From Streptomyces bacillaris (GTDB lineage Bacteria; Actinomycetota; Actinomycetes; Streptomycetales; Streptomycetaceae): a stretch of 64,000 nt of DNA. Of this stretch, positions 46,093-55,775 are shown piece after piece. Under the pieces are notes generated by a model. The model did no database searches. It had not been told where the DNA came from and saw nothing but the letters and a program-made list of their open reading frames with translations. The stretch lies in NCBI RefSeq assembly GCF_003268675.1, contig NZ_CP029378.1, forward strand, positions 2,294,001-2,358,000. The letters run 5' to 3'. A program made the translations under genes and the position numbers. The first letter of the stretch is position 1, and each line of letters opens with the position of its first letter.

Positions 46093-46902
46093 GTGCGCCC
46101 GGTCCGCGTCCGTACCGTCGCCGCCGCCGTGGCCGGGCTCGCCCTGCTCTCCGGCTGCGGTTCGGCCGGCGGGCTGCAGAGCACCGGCGAGGCGCCATCG
46201 GCGGTCGGGCCCGCCCGGCTCTGGCCGGACCTGCCGCCCGCATCGGCCGCCCCGTACGACTACGGGGAGGGCGAGACGGCCAGGATCCCCGGGATCACGG
46301 TCCCCGGCGACGATGTGCACCGGCTGGACCCGGTCACGGTGGCGCAGGCCGGGCTGAAGGCCAAGACGAACCGGGACAGCGGGCTGGACGAGCTGGCCGA
46401 CGCGACGGTCCGGCAGATCCGGGCCTGCCGGACGGCACCCGGCGACTGCCCGGTCCTGACCCCGTACTACTTCGACCTGACCGGCGACGGCAGGGACGAA
46501 CTGGTGCTCGGCATCCGGATGCCCGAACGGCAGCTCGCCGTGCGCGCCTACCGGGCCGACGACGGCGTGCTGACCCGGATCATGTCCACGGTGGACGCCG
46601 TGATCAGCGTGGAGCTGGCCGGGCGGGACCTGATCCTGCGGGCCCCTTCGGTGATCTCCGGGTACGAGTACCGCACCGCGTGGTCCTGGGACGACCGGCA
46701 GCAGGCGATGCTGGCCACCCGGGACGAGATCCTGCGGGTGCCGGAGCGGCGCGGGGAGCGCACGGCCCCCACGTCCACGGCTCCTCCCTCGGAGAGCCCG
46801 ACGGCGCCCGCCCCTTCGGAGACCCCCTCAGGGACCCCGACGGCGCCCGCCCCCTCGGAGACTCCTTCGGCAGCGGCGACCTCGTCGGCGGACGGCCGAT
46901 GA
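46093..46902 (+). CDS. Secreted lipoprotein upstream of a sensor kinase
   Basis: 269 residues. Signal peptide with lipobox LLSGC (Cys about 21) indicates export and lipid anchoring. The middle contains ADATVRQIRACRTAPGDCPV and LTGDGRDELVLGIRM, an FG-GAP-like segment. The C-terminal 50 residues are repeated Pro/Ser/Thr/Ala units (PTAPAPSETPSG). The stop overlaps the kinase ATG, so the lipoprotein may modulate that kinase, as CseA does for CseC. That comparison is inference. Confidence 0.82.
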   Translation: MRPVRVRTVAAAVAGLALLSGCGSAGGLQSTGEAPSAVGPARLWPDLPPASAAPYDYGEGETARIPGITVPGDDVHRLDPVTVAQAGLKAKTNRDSGLDELADATVRQIRACRTAPGDCPVLTPYYFDLTGDGRDELVLGIRMPERQLAVRAYRADDGVLTRIMSTVDAVISVELAGRDLILRAPSVISGYEYRTAWSWDDRQQAMLATRDEILRVPERRGERTAPTSTAPPSESPTAPAPSETPSGTPTAPAPSETPSAAATSSADGR

Positions 46903-48236
46903 GACGGCGCCGGTTCCGCTCCCCCGCCTGGGCCTCGACCCTCACCTGGAAGGCCGCGGTCTTCCTCACCGCCATGTGCTGCACCCTGGCGGCCCTGCTC
47001 GGCGTCCTCGTGCACACGGCGGTCACCCGGCAGACGGTCTCCCACGCCCGGGAGAAGGCGCTGGACCGGCTGGAGGTCGTCACCGACGCGTACGAGGCCG
47101 GGGAGCCGCTGCCCCGGGGCTCCGGCATCGACCCGCCGGGGCTGCCCGCCCCGCTGCGCGCCCTGGCGGCGGACGGCGAGCGCGGCACCATGGTCGCGGA
47201 CGGCCCGCACCGGCCGGGCGACCCGGACGGGCGGAGCGGCCCCGCGATGTGGGCGGCGGGCCCGGCGGACGGGCGGGCGCTGGCCACCTGGACGGACTAC
47301 AGCCACAGCGCCCGCACCATCGCGGGGCTGGACCGGGCGATCATCGGCTCCTCGCTGCTGGCCATCGCCGCCACGCTCGTCGTCGGCCTCTTCGCGGTCG
47401 GCCGGGTGACCCGCAGGCTGCACCAGACGGCCCGGGTGGCCCGTCGGATCAGCGCGGGCGACCTGGACGCCCGGGTCGACGACCCCCGTACGGCCCGTCC
47501 CGTGCGCGGCCAGGACGAGGTGGCGATCGTCTCGGGCGCCCTGGACACCATGGCTTCCAGCCTGCAGCGCAGGCTCCAGACGGAGCAGCGGTTCACCGCC
47601 GATGTGGCGCACGAGCTGCGCACCCCGCTCACCGGTCTCTCGGCCGCCGCCGAGCTGCTGCCGCCGGGGCGTCCGGCGGAGCTGGTGCGGGACCGGGTGC
47701 GGGCGATGCGCGCGCTGACCGAGGACCTGCTGGAGATCTCGCGCCTGGACGCCCGTACCGAACAGGTCGACCTGGCCGTGCACGACCTCGCCCCGGTGGT
47801 CGAGCGGGTCGTCCGGGCCTCGGGGACGGAGACCGGGGTGCGGGTCGACGGTCCGGCGCGGGTGGAGACGGACCGGCGGCGGCTGGAGCGGGTGATCGGC
47901 AACCTGGTGGCCAACGCCCACCGGCACGGGGCGGGGCCGGTGGTGGTGGAGGTGTCGGGTGCGGTGGTCTCCGTACGCGACCACGGTGCGGGCTTTCCGG
48001 CGTACCTCCTGGAGGGCGGTCCACAGCGGTTCCGCACGGACGGCGCAGGCAAGGGCCACGGACTCGGGCTGACCATCGCGGTGGGCCAGGCGGCGGTGAT
48101 CGGGGCGCGGCTGGAGTTCGTGAATCCCCCGGACGGCGGGGCACTGGCCCGGCTGACGCTGCCGGAGTACGTCCACCTCGACGAGGAGGATTCCGCCGGG
48201 AACACGGGCGAACAGGGCGCCGGGACCGCGGAGTAG
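46899..48236 (+). CDS. Sensor histidine kinase without an adjacent response regulator
   Basis: 445 residues. Two membrane helices (about 15-35 and 145-170) enclose a sensor domain of about 110 residues. A HAMP domain follows, then the HisKA box FTADVAHELRTPLTG with His238 and the HATPase domain with N-box NLVANAHRHG and G-box GKGHGLGLTI. No response regulator lies on either side; the next gene is an SH3 protein. Coupled to the lipoprotein gene by ATGA. Confidence 0.9.
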   Translation: MRRRRFRSPAWASTLTWKAAVFLTAMCCTLAALLGVLVHTAVTRQTVSHAREKALDRLEVVTDAYEAGEPLPRGSGIDPPGLPAPLRALAADGERGTMVADGPHRPGDPDGRSGPAMWAAGPADGRALATWTDYSHSARTIAGLDRAIIGSSLLAIAATLVVGLFAVGRVTRRLHQTARVARRISAGDLDARVDDPRTARPVRGQDEVAIVSGALDTMASSLQRRLQTEQRFTADVAHELRTPLTGLSAAAELLPPGRPAELVRDRVRAMRALTEDLLEISRLDARTEQVDLAVHDLAPVVERVVRASGTETGVRVDGPARVETDRRRLERVIGNLVANAHRHGAGPVVVEVSGAVVSVRDHGAGFPAYLLEGGPQRFRTDGAGKGHGLGLTIAVGQAAVIGARLEFVNPPDGGALARLTLPEYVHLDEEDSAGNTGEQGAGTAE

Positions 48237-48349
48237 CCCTGCCACGTCACGCACAGTGCGCGTTGCGGACTCTCCGTGGCCAATTTAGCGTGACGAAGGC
48301 GAGCCCGGCTCGCGTCCCCCACGCCCCCCTTCCTCTCCCTGGAGGCAGC

Positions 48350-48832
48350 ATGTCCCCCCTGTCCCGCCCCTCGCGGTTCCGCCGGATCGGTCTCTGCGTC
48401 GCCACCGGCGCCCTCACGGCGGTCACGGCCGCCGCGCCCGCTCTGGCGGCGGACCCGAGCCCCACCGACCACCGCGACCAGGCCGCCACCGCGGCCCCGG
48501 CCTCCGACGAGCTCTCCGCCTCCGCCCTCCAGCGCGAGCACGAGGCCCGGCAGGACGCCCAGGCGCAGAACCAGGCCAAGCCCCAGGCCCCCAAGCGGAC
48601 CTACAAGGGCCGGGTCATCGCCAAGCCGTACCTGCTGCTGCGCGACCGGCCGACCCGGAGCAGCAAGGTCGTGGGCTCGGTGAAGTACGGCACCGTCGTC
48701 AACATCTTCTGCAAGACGACCGGTGACAACGTCGACGGCAACAACCGCTGGTACCTGCTGACCGACGGCACCTGGGCCTGGGGTTCGGCCCGCTACATCG
48801 AGAACATCGGCGCCGCGCCGCGCTACTGCTGA
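48350..48832 (+). CDS. Secreted SH3-domain protein
   Basis: 160 residues. Signal peptide with cleavage after PALA (about 34). A charged Gln/Ala-rich spacer follows, then a bacterial SH3 domain (about 85-150: LLLRDRPTRSSKVVGSVKYG, NRWYLLTDGTWAWGSARYI). Ends in RYC with a second Cys inside the domain, so a disulfide is possible. GGAGG lies 4 bases before ATG 48350. Probably binds the cell wall. Confidence 0.85.
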   Translation: MSPLSRPSRFRRIGLCVATGALTAVTAAAPALAADPSPTDHRDQAATAAPASDELSASALQREHEARQDAQAQNQAKPQAPKRTYKGRVIAKPYLLLRDRPTRSSKVVGSVKYGTVVNIFCKTTGDNVDGNNRWYLLTDGTWAWGSARYIENIGAAPRYC

Positions 48833-48855
48833 CGCGTCCGGCCCCTGCTCGTCCC

Positions 48856-48888
48856 GTCCGCCCGGAAGCCACCCGCTTCCGGGCGGAC
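48856..48888 (+). terminator. Hairpin terminator after the SH3 protein gene
   Basis: A perfect 13-base stem (48856-48868 with 48876-48888) and a 7-base loop lie 24 bases after the stop. Confidence 0.8.
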
Positions 48889-48928
48889 GTCTATTGACAT
48901 CAGCAGATGTCTGTTGAGATCAGCGGAC
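48889..48928. promoter_or_regulatory. Two tandem 20-base repeats upstream of the FtsW/PBP operon
   Basis: Copies at 48889-48908 and 48909-48928 match at 16 of 20 positions (GTCTATTGACATCAGCAGAT and its variant). A partial third copy follows at about 48930-48942, with TATGACAT at 48953-48960. The 20-base period would put bound proteins on the same DNA face. This AT-richer block is the only regulatory-looking DNA in front of the frameshifted FtsW-family gene. Confidence 0.55.
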
Positions 48929-48999
48929 GTGCGATGACATGGGCGGCGGGCGCTATGACATAAGGGAAATACGGCACACCTCTTGCTACGTTGCGACGC

Positions 49000-50387
49000 A
49001 TGACCGCAACGACGGCGGACGCTCCCCCGCCCGAGCTCCGCCTGCCCAGACGGCGCGGGGTCGAGCTGTCGCTCCTCATCGGGGCCGTCCTGATCTCCGT
49101 CTACGGTTACGCGGCCGTCGGCCTCGCCCACGACGGGGCCGTGCCCCCCGATGTCGCCGGTTACGGTGCCGGGCTCGGCACGCTCGCCCTGCTGGCCCAT
49201 GTCGCGGTCCGCTTCCGCGCCCCGTACGCCGATCCGCTGCTGCTGCCGATCGCCGTCCTGCTCAACGGGCTGGGCCTGGTGCTGATCTACCGGCTCGACC
49301 TGGAGACCCCGCGCGACCAGGCCGCCCCCACCCAGCTGATCTGGTCCACGCTCGGGGTGGCGCTCTTCGCCGTCGTCGTGGTGCTGCTCCGCGACCACCG
49401 GGTGCTCGCGCGCTACGCCTATCTCTCGGTCGCCACCGCGCTCGCCCTGATGATCGTGCCGATCTTCTTCCCGGCGGTGAACGGGGCGAAGATCTGGATC
49501 CGGATCGGCGGACTCTCTTTCCAGCCGGGCGAGTTCGCCAAGATCCTGCTCGCGGTCTTCTTCGCCGCCTATCTCGCGGCCAACCGCAACGCGCTCGCGT
49601 ACACCGGACGCACGTTCTGGAAGCTGCAACTGCCCACCGGCCGGGTGCTCGGCCCGATCGTGGCGATCTGGCTGCTCAGCGTGGGCGTGCTGGTGCTGGA
49701 GCGGGACCTCGGCACCTCGCTGCTCTTCTTCGGCCTCTTCGTCATCATGCTGTACGTGGCGACCGGCCGGACCGGCTGGATCGCGGTCGGGCTGCTGCTG
49801 GCGGCCGTCGGGGCGTTCGTCGTCGGCTCGTTCGAACCGCATGTGCACGGCCGGGTGCAGGACTGGCTGGACCCGTTCGCCTCGATCGACGCGGGGCGGG
49901 GCCGGGCCAGCTCGCCCAGTCGCTCTTCGCGTTCGCGGCGGGCGGGATGCTCGGGACCGGGCTCGGGGCGGGCCACTCCGTCCTCATCGGCTTCGCCGCC
50001 AAGTCCGACTTCATCCTGGCGACGGCGGGCGAGGAGCTGGGGCTGAGCGGGCTGACCGCGATCTTCCTGCTGTACGCGCTCCTCGTGGCGCGCGGCTTCC
50101 GGACCGGGCTCGCCCTGCGCGACCCGTTCGGGCGGCTGCTGGCCATCGGGCTCGCCTCGATCCTGGCACTCCAGGTGTTCGTGATCGCGGGCGGGGTGAT
50201 GGGGCTGATCCCGCTCACCGGGATGGCGATGCCGTTCCTGGCGCAGGGCGGCTCGTCCGTCGTCACCAACTGGATCATCGTGGCGCTGCTGATCCGGCTC
50301 AGCGATGTCGCGCGCCGGCCGCAGCCGGAACAGGTGGAGACCGGGGTCATCGCGAGCGCCCTGGACCGCGTCGAGGAGGAGCGGTGA
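49000..50387 (+). pseudogene. FtsW/RodA/SpoVE-family glycosyltransferase, frameshifted
   Basis: SEDS peptidoglycan polymerase with about ten to twelve membrane helices. The first part (to about 49897) carries NGAKIWIRIGGLSFQPGEFAK and LVLERDLGTSLLFF. The second part, in the next frame, resumes at GPGQLAQSLFAFAAGG and carries SDFILATAGEELGL and GLIPLTGMAMPFLAQGGSS. One missing G in GGGG at 49898-49901 explains the break. If repaired, the product is about 462 residues. It is GTGA-coupled to a class B PBP. No ribosome site precedes ATG 49000; TACGTT 7 bases upstream suggests a leaderless mRNA. Confidence 0.85.
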
Positions 50388-51841
50388 TCCGTTACATCCG
50401 GCGCGCCGCCGCCCTCTGTCTGCTGCTGCTCGTGGCGCTGCTCGTCAACGCGGCCCGCGTCCAGCTCTTCGAGGCCGACGAGCTGGACGCCAACCCGGCC
50501 AACCGCCGTACCACCATCGCCCGTTACGACCAGCCGCGCGGCAACATCCTGGTCGGCGAACGGGCGGTGACCGGCAACAAGGAGACCGGCGAGCAGCTCA
50601 GCTTCGAACGCACCTATCTGCACGGCCCGTTGTACGCCCCGGTGACCGGCTACGCCTCGCAGACGTACGGCACCACGCTCATCGAGCACGCCGAGGACGG
50701 CATCCTCTCCGGTACGGCTTCGCTGCTGGCCCCGCTCCCCTTCTGGAACGAGTTCACCCGGGGCCGGCAGCCGGGCGGCAACGTCGTCACGACGGTCAAG
50801 GAGTCGATGCAGCGCGCCGCGTACGCCGGACTGAGCGGGCGGCGGGGCGCGGTCGCCGCCCTGGAGCCGTCGACGGGCAGGATCCTGGCGCTGGTCTCGA
50901 CCCCGTCGTACGACCCCGAGCGGCTGTCGGGCACCGGGGCGGCGGTCACCGAGGCGTGGACCCGGCTGAACGCGTCCAAGAGCCTGCCGATGCTCAACCG
51001 GGCCATCCGGCAGACCTATCCGCCGGGCTCCGCCTTCAAGATCGTGACAGCGGCGGCGGCCCTGGACGCCCGGGTGGTGACGGACCCGGACGCGCCGACG
51101 GACACCCCGTCCCCGTACGTCCTGCCGAACACCCGGACGGTCCTCCCCGACGAGGCGCGCGGCTGCGGGAAGGCCTCGCTGGCGGACGCGATCCGGGTCT
51201 CCTGCAACACGGTCATGGCCCATCTGGGGGTGGAGGTCGGGTTGGCGGGGATGGTGGAGACTGCGGGCCACTTCGGCTTCAACGACAGCGGGCTGCGGAT
51301 CCCGTCCGGGGTGGCGCGGAGCAACTTCGACACCGACATGAGCGAGGACCAGCTCGCGCTCTCCTCCATCGGGCAGTTCAACACCACCGCTACCCCGCTC
51401 CAGATGGCGATGGTCGCGGCCGCCGTGGCCAACGGCGGCGATCTGCGCTACCCGTATCTCGTCGACCGGGTGACCACCGGCGGCGGCGACACGGTCCGGC
51501 AGCAGGGCCCGCGCTCCTACGCCCGGGCGATGAGCCCCTCCACCGCTGTGCAGCTCCAGCGGATGATGGTCGACGTGGTGGAGAGCGGCACCGGGTCCAA
51601 CGCGGCGATCGACGGGGTGACGGTCGGCGGCAAGACCGGCACCGCCCAGCACGGCGTCGACAACTCCGGCCTCCCCTACGCCTGGTTCATCTCCTGGGCC
51701 CAGCCCCGGGACTCCGGCCGCCCGGCCGTCGCGGTCGCCGTGGTGGTGGAGGACGCGGCGGCGGAGCGGGCCGACATCAGCGGCGGCGGCAGCGCGGCCC
51801 CGATCGCCCGGGCGGTGATGGAGGCGGCGTTGGAGGGGTGA
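50384..51841 (+). CDS. pbpA: Class B penicillin-binding protein (PBP2-like transpeptidase)
   Basis: 485 residues. One N-terminal membrane helix (about 7-24), a pedestal domain ([16 protein letters not shown]) and a transpeptidase with SxxK at 216-219 (PPGSAFKI), SxN at 273-275 (SCN) and KTGT from 417. It crosslinks peptidoglycan and would work with the SEDS protein encoded just upstream. GAGGAGGAG precedes the GTG, which overlaps the upstream stop. Symbol follows the common actinobacterial name for this pair. Confidence 0.92.
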   Translation: MIRYIRRAAALCLLLLVALLVNAARVQLFEADELDANPANRRTTIARYDQPRGNILVGERAVTGNKETGEQLSFERTYLHGPLYAPVTGYASQTYGTTLIEHAEDGILSGTASLLAPLPFWNEFTRGRQPGGNVVTTVKESMQRAAYAGLSGRRGAVAALEPSTGRILALVSTPSYDPERLSGTGAAVTEAWTRLNASKSLPMLNRAIRQTYPPGSAFKIVTAAAALDARVVTDPDAPTDTPSPYVLPNTRTVLPDEARGCGKASLADAIRVSCNTVMAHLGVEVGLAGMVETAGHFGFNDSGLRIPSGVARSNFDTDMSEDQLALSSIGQFNTTATPLQMAMVAAAVANGGDLRYPYLVDRVTTGGGDTVRQQGPRSYARAMSPSTAVQLQRMMVDVVESGTGSNAAIDGVTVGGKTGTAQHGVDNSGLPYAWFISWAQPRDSGRPAVAVAVVVEDAAAERADISGGGSAAPIARAVMEAALEG

Positions 51842-51939
51842 GCCTGGCCGGGCCGGGGCTTGTACGTGCGGCGGGCAGGGGGGGGCGGGCCGGGTCAAGG
51901 AAGCAGGGTCGGGGAGACCGTGCGGGGAGACTGGCGGGC

Positions 51940-53016
51940 ATGACATCGAGACCGTCCGCCGTGGCGCGGGCGCTGGAGCGGATCGCCCAACGGGACCCGG
52001 CGCTGGGCGCGTTCATCGAGGTGTGGCCGGACGAGGCCCTCGCCCGTGAGCCGGAGGCCCGGGAACTCCCCCTGCGCGGCCTGCCGTTCGCGGTGAAGGG
52101 CCGCACCGGCATCCGCTCGTACGCGGCCCGCCGGCTGATCGCGGCGGGCGGTGTCCCGGTCGGCGCGACCTCGGTGCCCGGACCCGGTACGGCCTGGCAG
52201 ACCTGGGGGCAGGGGGCCCACGGCCGTACGGTCAACCCGTGGCGGGCGGACCGTACGCCCGGCGGTTCGTCGGCGGGCTCGGCGGTCGCGGTGGCGGCGG
52301 GGATGGTGGAGCTGGCGACGGGGAGCGACGGGGCCGGTTCGGTGCGCATCCCGGCCGCCTGGTGCGGGGTGTTCGGGCTGAAGACGACGAACGGGCGGCT
52401 GCCGTCCCCGGACGCCTCGGGCCTGGCGTCGGCGGGGGTGCTGGCCCGTTCGGCGGCGGTCGCGGAGCAGTACGTACGCCATGTGCTGCCCGGGTACGGG
52501 GAGCCCGCCGCCCCTTCCCTGCCCCTGGCCGCCGTGTACAGCGAGGACCTGGGGTTCGCGGAGGTGGACCCGGAGGTGGCGGGCGTGGTGCGGGCGGCGG
52601 TGGACCGGCTGGTCGCGGCGGGGACCGTACGCCTGGTGGACGCCGCGTGCGTGCTGCTCGACCCGGGGCGGGCCTGGCAGGCGGTACGGGACGGGGCGGC
52701 CGGGGACCCGGAGGCGGTGGCGGTCCGGCGGGCGAACGACGGACGGCTGGACGCGCTCCTCGCCGCCGCGCCCCTGCTGCTCACCCCGGTCACCCCGAAC
52801 CGGCCGCATGGGCACGAGGGGCCGGGCGACCGCTACTCCACGGCCCTGACCTGGGCGTTCAACCTGAGCGGCCATCCGGCGGCGAGCGTGCCCGCCGGAT
52901 TCACCGGGGACGGCTGCCCGGTGGGTCTCCAGTTGGTGGCGGCGCGCGGGGCGGACGTCTCGCTGCTCGGAATGGCCCGCGCGGTGGAGAACGTCCTGCC
53001 TACCGTGCGGCCATGA
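51940..53016 (+). CDS. Amidase-signature family hydrolase, short form
   Basis: 358 residues, about 100 shorter than most amidases. The catalytic Lys is in PFAVKGRTG, the cis-Ser in [10 protein letters not shown] and the nucleophile Ser in [12 protein letters not shown], so the Ser-cisSer-Lys triad is complete. The missing length lies between the triad and the C-terminal [14 protein letters not shown] segment. Substrate unknown. Its stop overlaps the next ATG by 4 bases. Confidence 0.85.
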   Translation: MTSRPSAVARALERIAQRDPALGAFIEVWPDEALAREPEARELPLRGLPFAVKGRTGIRSYAARRLIAAGGVPVGATSVPGPGTAWQTWGQGAHGRTVNPWRADRTPGGSSAGSAVAVAAGMVELATGSDGAGSVRIPAAWCGVFGLKTTNGRLPSPDASGLASAGVLARSAAVAEQYVRHVLPGYGEPAAPSLPLAAVYSEDLGFAEVDPEVAGVVRAAVDRLVAAGTVRLVDAACVLLDPGRAWQAVRDGAAGDPEAVAVRRANDGRLDALLAAAPLLLTPVTPNRPHGHEGPGDRYSTALTWAFNLSGHPAASVPAGFTGDGCPVGLQLVAARGADVSLLGMARAVENVLPTVRP

Positions 53017-53498
53017 CAACGATCGAGACAGAGACCACCGGCCCGAAACACGAGTTGGCCCAGGTGAACATCGCCCGCCTCCGATTCCCGCTTGAATCAC
53101 CGCAGTTGAAGGACTTCGTCGACGGGCTGGACCCGGTGAACGCGGTCGCCGACGCGGCGGAGGGGTTCGTCTGGCGGCTGCGCTCGGACTCCGGGAACGC
53201 CACCGACGTCCCGGTCTTCGGGGACGACTGGCTGATCGTCAACATGTCGGTGTGGCGGGACGCCGACGCCCTCACCGAATTCATGTACGCGGGGCAGCAC
53301 CGGGAGTTGCTGAAGCGGCGCCGCGAATGGTTCGCGCACACGCGGGAGGCGATGTCCGCCCTGTGGTGGGTGCCCGCGGGGGAACGCCCGACGGTGGCGG
53401 ACGCCGAGGAACGCCTGCTGCAGCTGCGCGAACACGGCCCGACCGAGCGGGCGTTCACCCTGCGCACCCGCTTCCCGGCCCCGGCGGGGGCACGCTGA
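53013..53498 (+). CDS. DUF3291 domain protein
   Basis: 161 residues, soluble. Matches the DUF3291 pattern: [20 protein letters not shown] at the start, [20 protein letters not shown] and the Trp-rich [14 protein letters not shown]. Distantly related to dimeric ferredoxin-like monooxygenase folds. ATGA overlap with the amidase gene means the two are co-translated. Function unknown. Confidence 0.85.
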   Translation: MTTIETETTGPKHELAQVNIARLRFPLESPQLKDFVDGLDPVNAVADAAEGFVWRLRSDSGNATDVPVFGDDWLIVNMSVWRDADALTEFMYAGQHRELLKRRREWFAHTREAMSALWWVPAGERPTVADAEERLLQLREHGPTERAFTLRTRFPAPAGAR

Positions 53499-53573
53499 CC
53501 CGCGGGGGCACGCTGACCGGCGGGGAGGGGGCGCGGGACACCCCGCCCGCGCCCCGGCCGTTCAGCCGGCCGC

Positions 53574-54428
53574 TCAGCCGATCGGCTGCCGGATCTCCTC
53601 GCGGATCTTCGCGGTCTCGACCGCGGCCGCCTCCAGGTCGATCGACCGGGCGTCCTTGAGGGCGGTCTCGGCGCGGATGATCCCCACGGAGACCCCCGTG
53701 TTGTCGTCGCCCCAGGCGCACATCGGCACATTGGCCTTGACGCCGCCCTTGGCCGACTGGAGCACCTGGCACTCCAGCGTGATGTCGTACCCGGCGGGGG
53801 TGAACTTCTTCGGCGGTACGACGACGGTCGCCCCTTCCCCGGCGGCTCCGCCCTCCATCATCTTGCCGGTCATCATCTCCGGGTCCGCGAACCGCCCGTA
53901 CATCCCGGAGATCACCAGCGCCCCGCCCTTGGCCGAGCTGTACTGCCCGACCACCGCCTTCGCGTCCCGGACGGTGGGGTCGTACAGCGTCTCGATCTTC
54001 TTGCCCTCGGTGGACGACAGGTCCTGGGCCAGAGTGAACTCGCCGTCCAGCAGCTTCTGTTCCAGGACGAGCTGGTACTCGGCGTCCGGGAACGCCGCGT
54101 CGGCGGTCTTCCCGACCAGCTGGGAGACGCCGAAGGCGATGCCGCCCGCCAGCACGACCGCACCGGCCACGATCCCGACGATCAGCCCGGTCCGCTTCTT
54201 CCGCGGCGGCTGCGCCCCCGGCCCCTGCGGCGGCCAGGCGCCCGCACCGGGTGCGACCGGCGGCTGCCCCCAGCCGCCGGGCTGCTGCTGGGGCGGGTGG
54301 CCGTACGGCTGCTGGGGGTGCTGCTGCGGCGGCACCCCGGGGGCGGCGGGCCGGCCGTAGGGACTCTGCGGCGGGTGCGGGGGCGGCGGGCCGTACGGGC
54401 CCTGCGGCGGCTGAGGCGGGGTGGTCAT
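53574..54428 (-). CDS. Single-pass membrane protein with Pro/Gln-rich cytoplasmic N-terminus
   Basis: 284 residues. Residues 1-75 are low-complexity Pro/Gln/Gly (PPQQHPQQPYGHPP). A basic KKR is followed by one membrane helix (about 80-103), then an extracellular domain of about 175 residues with DAEYQLVLEQKLLDGEFTLA and two cysteines (LECQVLQ, VPMCAWGDD). This architecture is common among actinobacterial envelope proteins of unknown function. ATG 54428; the longer open frame upstream is not coding. Confidence 0.78.
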   Translation of the reverse strand: MTTPPQPPQGPYGPPPPHPPQSPYGRPAAPGVPPQQHPQQPYGHPPQQQPGGWGQPPVAPGAGAWPPQGPGAQPPRKKRTGLIVGIVAGAVVLAGGIAFGVSQLVGKTADAAFPDAEYQLVLEQKLLDGEFTLAQDLSSTEGKKIETLYDPTVRDAKAVVGQYSSAKGGALVISGMYGRFADPEMMTGKMMEGGAAGEGATVVVPPKKFTPAGYDITLECQVLQSAKGGVKANVPMCAWGDDNTGVSVGIIRAETALKDARSIDLEAAAVETAKIREEIRQPIG

Positions 54429-54562
54429 GCGCTCACCGTACGACACGTTTGCGAACGGAATTTCGACGCGGACGATATCGGTACAGGGTCGGGACGAACC
54501 CCGTCCGACGCCGGGGACCGGCCCCGTACACCCCTCAGCCGCCTCCCGCCGGAAGCGACCGC

Positions 54563-55699
54563 TCAGGCCGCCGCTTCCCTCTCCTCCCCGGTCCCCTCCC
54601 CGGCTCCTTCCCCGATCGCCTCCGCGACCTCCGCCACCCGGGCCTGCTCCTCGGCCGCGAAGCGTTCGCGGTCCAGTTGTTCGGCTATCTCCTCGTCCTG
54701 GGACATCAGCAGGTCCAGGTTGGAGTCGCCCAGTTCCAGGACGCCCATCTCGACGTACGCCTTCTGGAGGCGCGGGCCCCAGAGTCCGATGTCCTTGACG
54801 CACGGGACGATCCGGCTGAACAGGAGCTTGCGGAAGAGCTGGAGGAACTCGGAGTGCTCCGAGAGGTCCTTCGCCTCCTGCTTGCCGATGCCGAAGTTCT
54901 CCAGGACCTCGACGCCGCTGAGCCGGTCGCGCATCAGGTAGCAGCCCTCGATGACGAACTCCTCGCGCTCGCGGAGTTCGGCGTCGCTGAGCTGCTTGTA
55001 GTAGTCGCGCAGCGCCATCCGCCCGAAGGCGACATGGCGGGCCTCGTCCTGCATGACGTACGCGAGGATCTGTTTGGGCAGCGGCTTGGTGGTGGTGTCG
55101 CGGATCATGCCGAAGGCGGCGAGCGCCAGGCCCTCGATGAGGACCTGCATCCCGAGGTAGGGCATGTCCCAGCGGGAGTCGCGCAGGGTGTCGCCCAGCA
55201 GGCCCTGGAGGTTGTCGTTGACCGGGTAGAGCATCCCGATCTTCTCGTGCAGGAAGCGGCCGTAGATCTCCGCGTGCCGGGCCTCGTCCATGGTCTGGGT
55301 GGCGGAGTAGAACTTGGCGTCCAGGTCGGGGACGGACTCCACGATCCTGGCCGCGCAGACCATCGCGCCCTGCTCGCCGTGGAGGAACTGGCTGAACTGC
55401 CAGGAGGTGTAGTGCTTGCGCAGCTCGCCCCGGTCCTTCTCGGTCATCTTCGCCCAGTGCGGGGTGCCGTAGAGCGTGAGCGCCTCGTCGGGAGTGCCGA
55501 GCGGGTCGGTGGGGTCGACCTCCTGGGACCAGTCGATGCGCTTGTTGCCGTCCCACTGCCTGTCCTTGCCCTTCTGATAGAGGGCGAGGAGGCGTTCGCG
55601 GCCGTCGTCGTAGTCCCAGCTGAACCGGGCGGCCCCGGTGGCGGGGACCTGCCAGAGGGGCTCGGCGGGCGGGGTGGTGTAGAGGTCATGAGTGGACAC
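54563..55699 (-). CDS. Ferritin-like diiron protein (ribonucleotide-reductase R2 fold)
   Basis: 378 residues. The helical bundle carries two DEARH motifs, in TMDEARHAEIYG and YVMQDEARHVAFGR, plus upstream Glu in HGEQGAMV and LIEGLAL, giving the Glu/ExxH ligand set of a four-helix diiron centre. A disordered acidic tail (GEGAGEGTGEE) closes it. GTG 55699 has AAGGAG 6 bases upstream. It is divergent from an AurF-like diiron gene across 266 bases. A radical-generating R2 role is unlikely without an R1 partner nearby; an oxygenase or iron-handling role is more likely (inference). Confidence 0.82.
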   Translation of the reverse strand: MSTHDLYTTPPAEPLWQVPATGAARFSWDYDDGRERLLALYQKGKDRQWDGNKRIDWSQEVDPTDPLGTPDEALTLYGTPHWAKMTEKDRGELRKHYTSWQFSQFLHGEQGAMVCAARIVESVPDLDAKFYSATQTMDEARHAEIYGRFLHEKIGMLYPVNDNLQGLLGDTLRDSRWDMPYLGMQVLIEGLALAAFGMIRDTTTKPLPKQILAYVMQDEARHVAFGRMALRDYYKQLSDAELREREEFVIEGCYLMRDRLSGVEVLENFGIGKQEAKDLSEHSEFLQLFRKLLFSRIVPCVKDIGLWGPRLQKAYVEMGVLELGDSNLDLLMSQDEEIAEQLDRERFAAEEQARVAEVAEAIGEGAGEGTGEEREAAA

Positions 55700-55735
55700 G
55701 GACGGCTCCTTCGCCTCGACCGACTCGAACGGCTT

Positions 55736-55775
55736 GACAGGTTCCGTGAGCAAGCCGCGTGACAAGTTCCGTGAC
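55736..55775. promoter_or_regulatory. Direct repeats in the divergent diiron-gene promoter region
   Basis: GACAGGTTCCGTGAG (55736-55750) and GACAAGTTCCGTGAC (55761-55775) match at 13 of 15 positions, 25 bases apart. They lie 37 bases before the minus-strand diiron gene. A TTGACG at about 55885 may be the -35 for the plus-strand gene. They are candidate operators, possibly for the TetR protein encoded next door. Confidence 0.4.
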
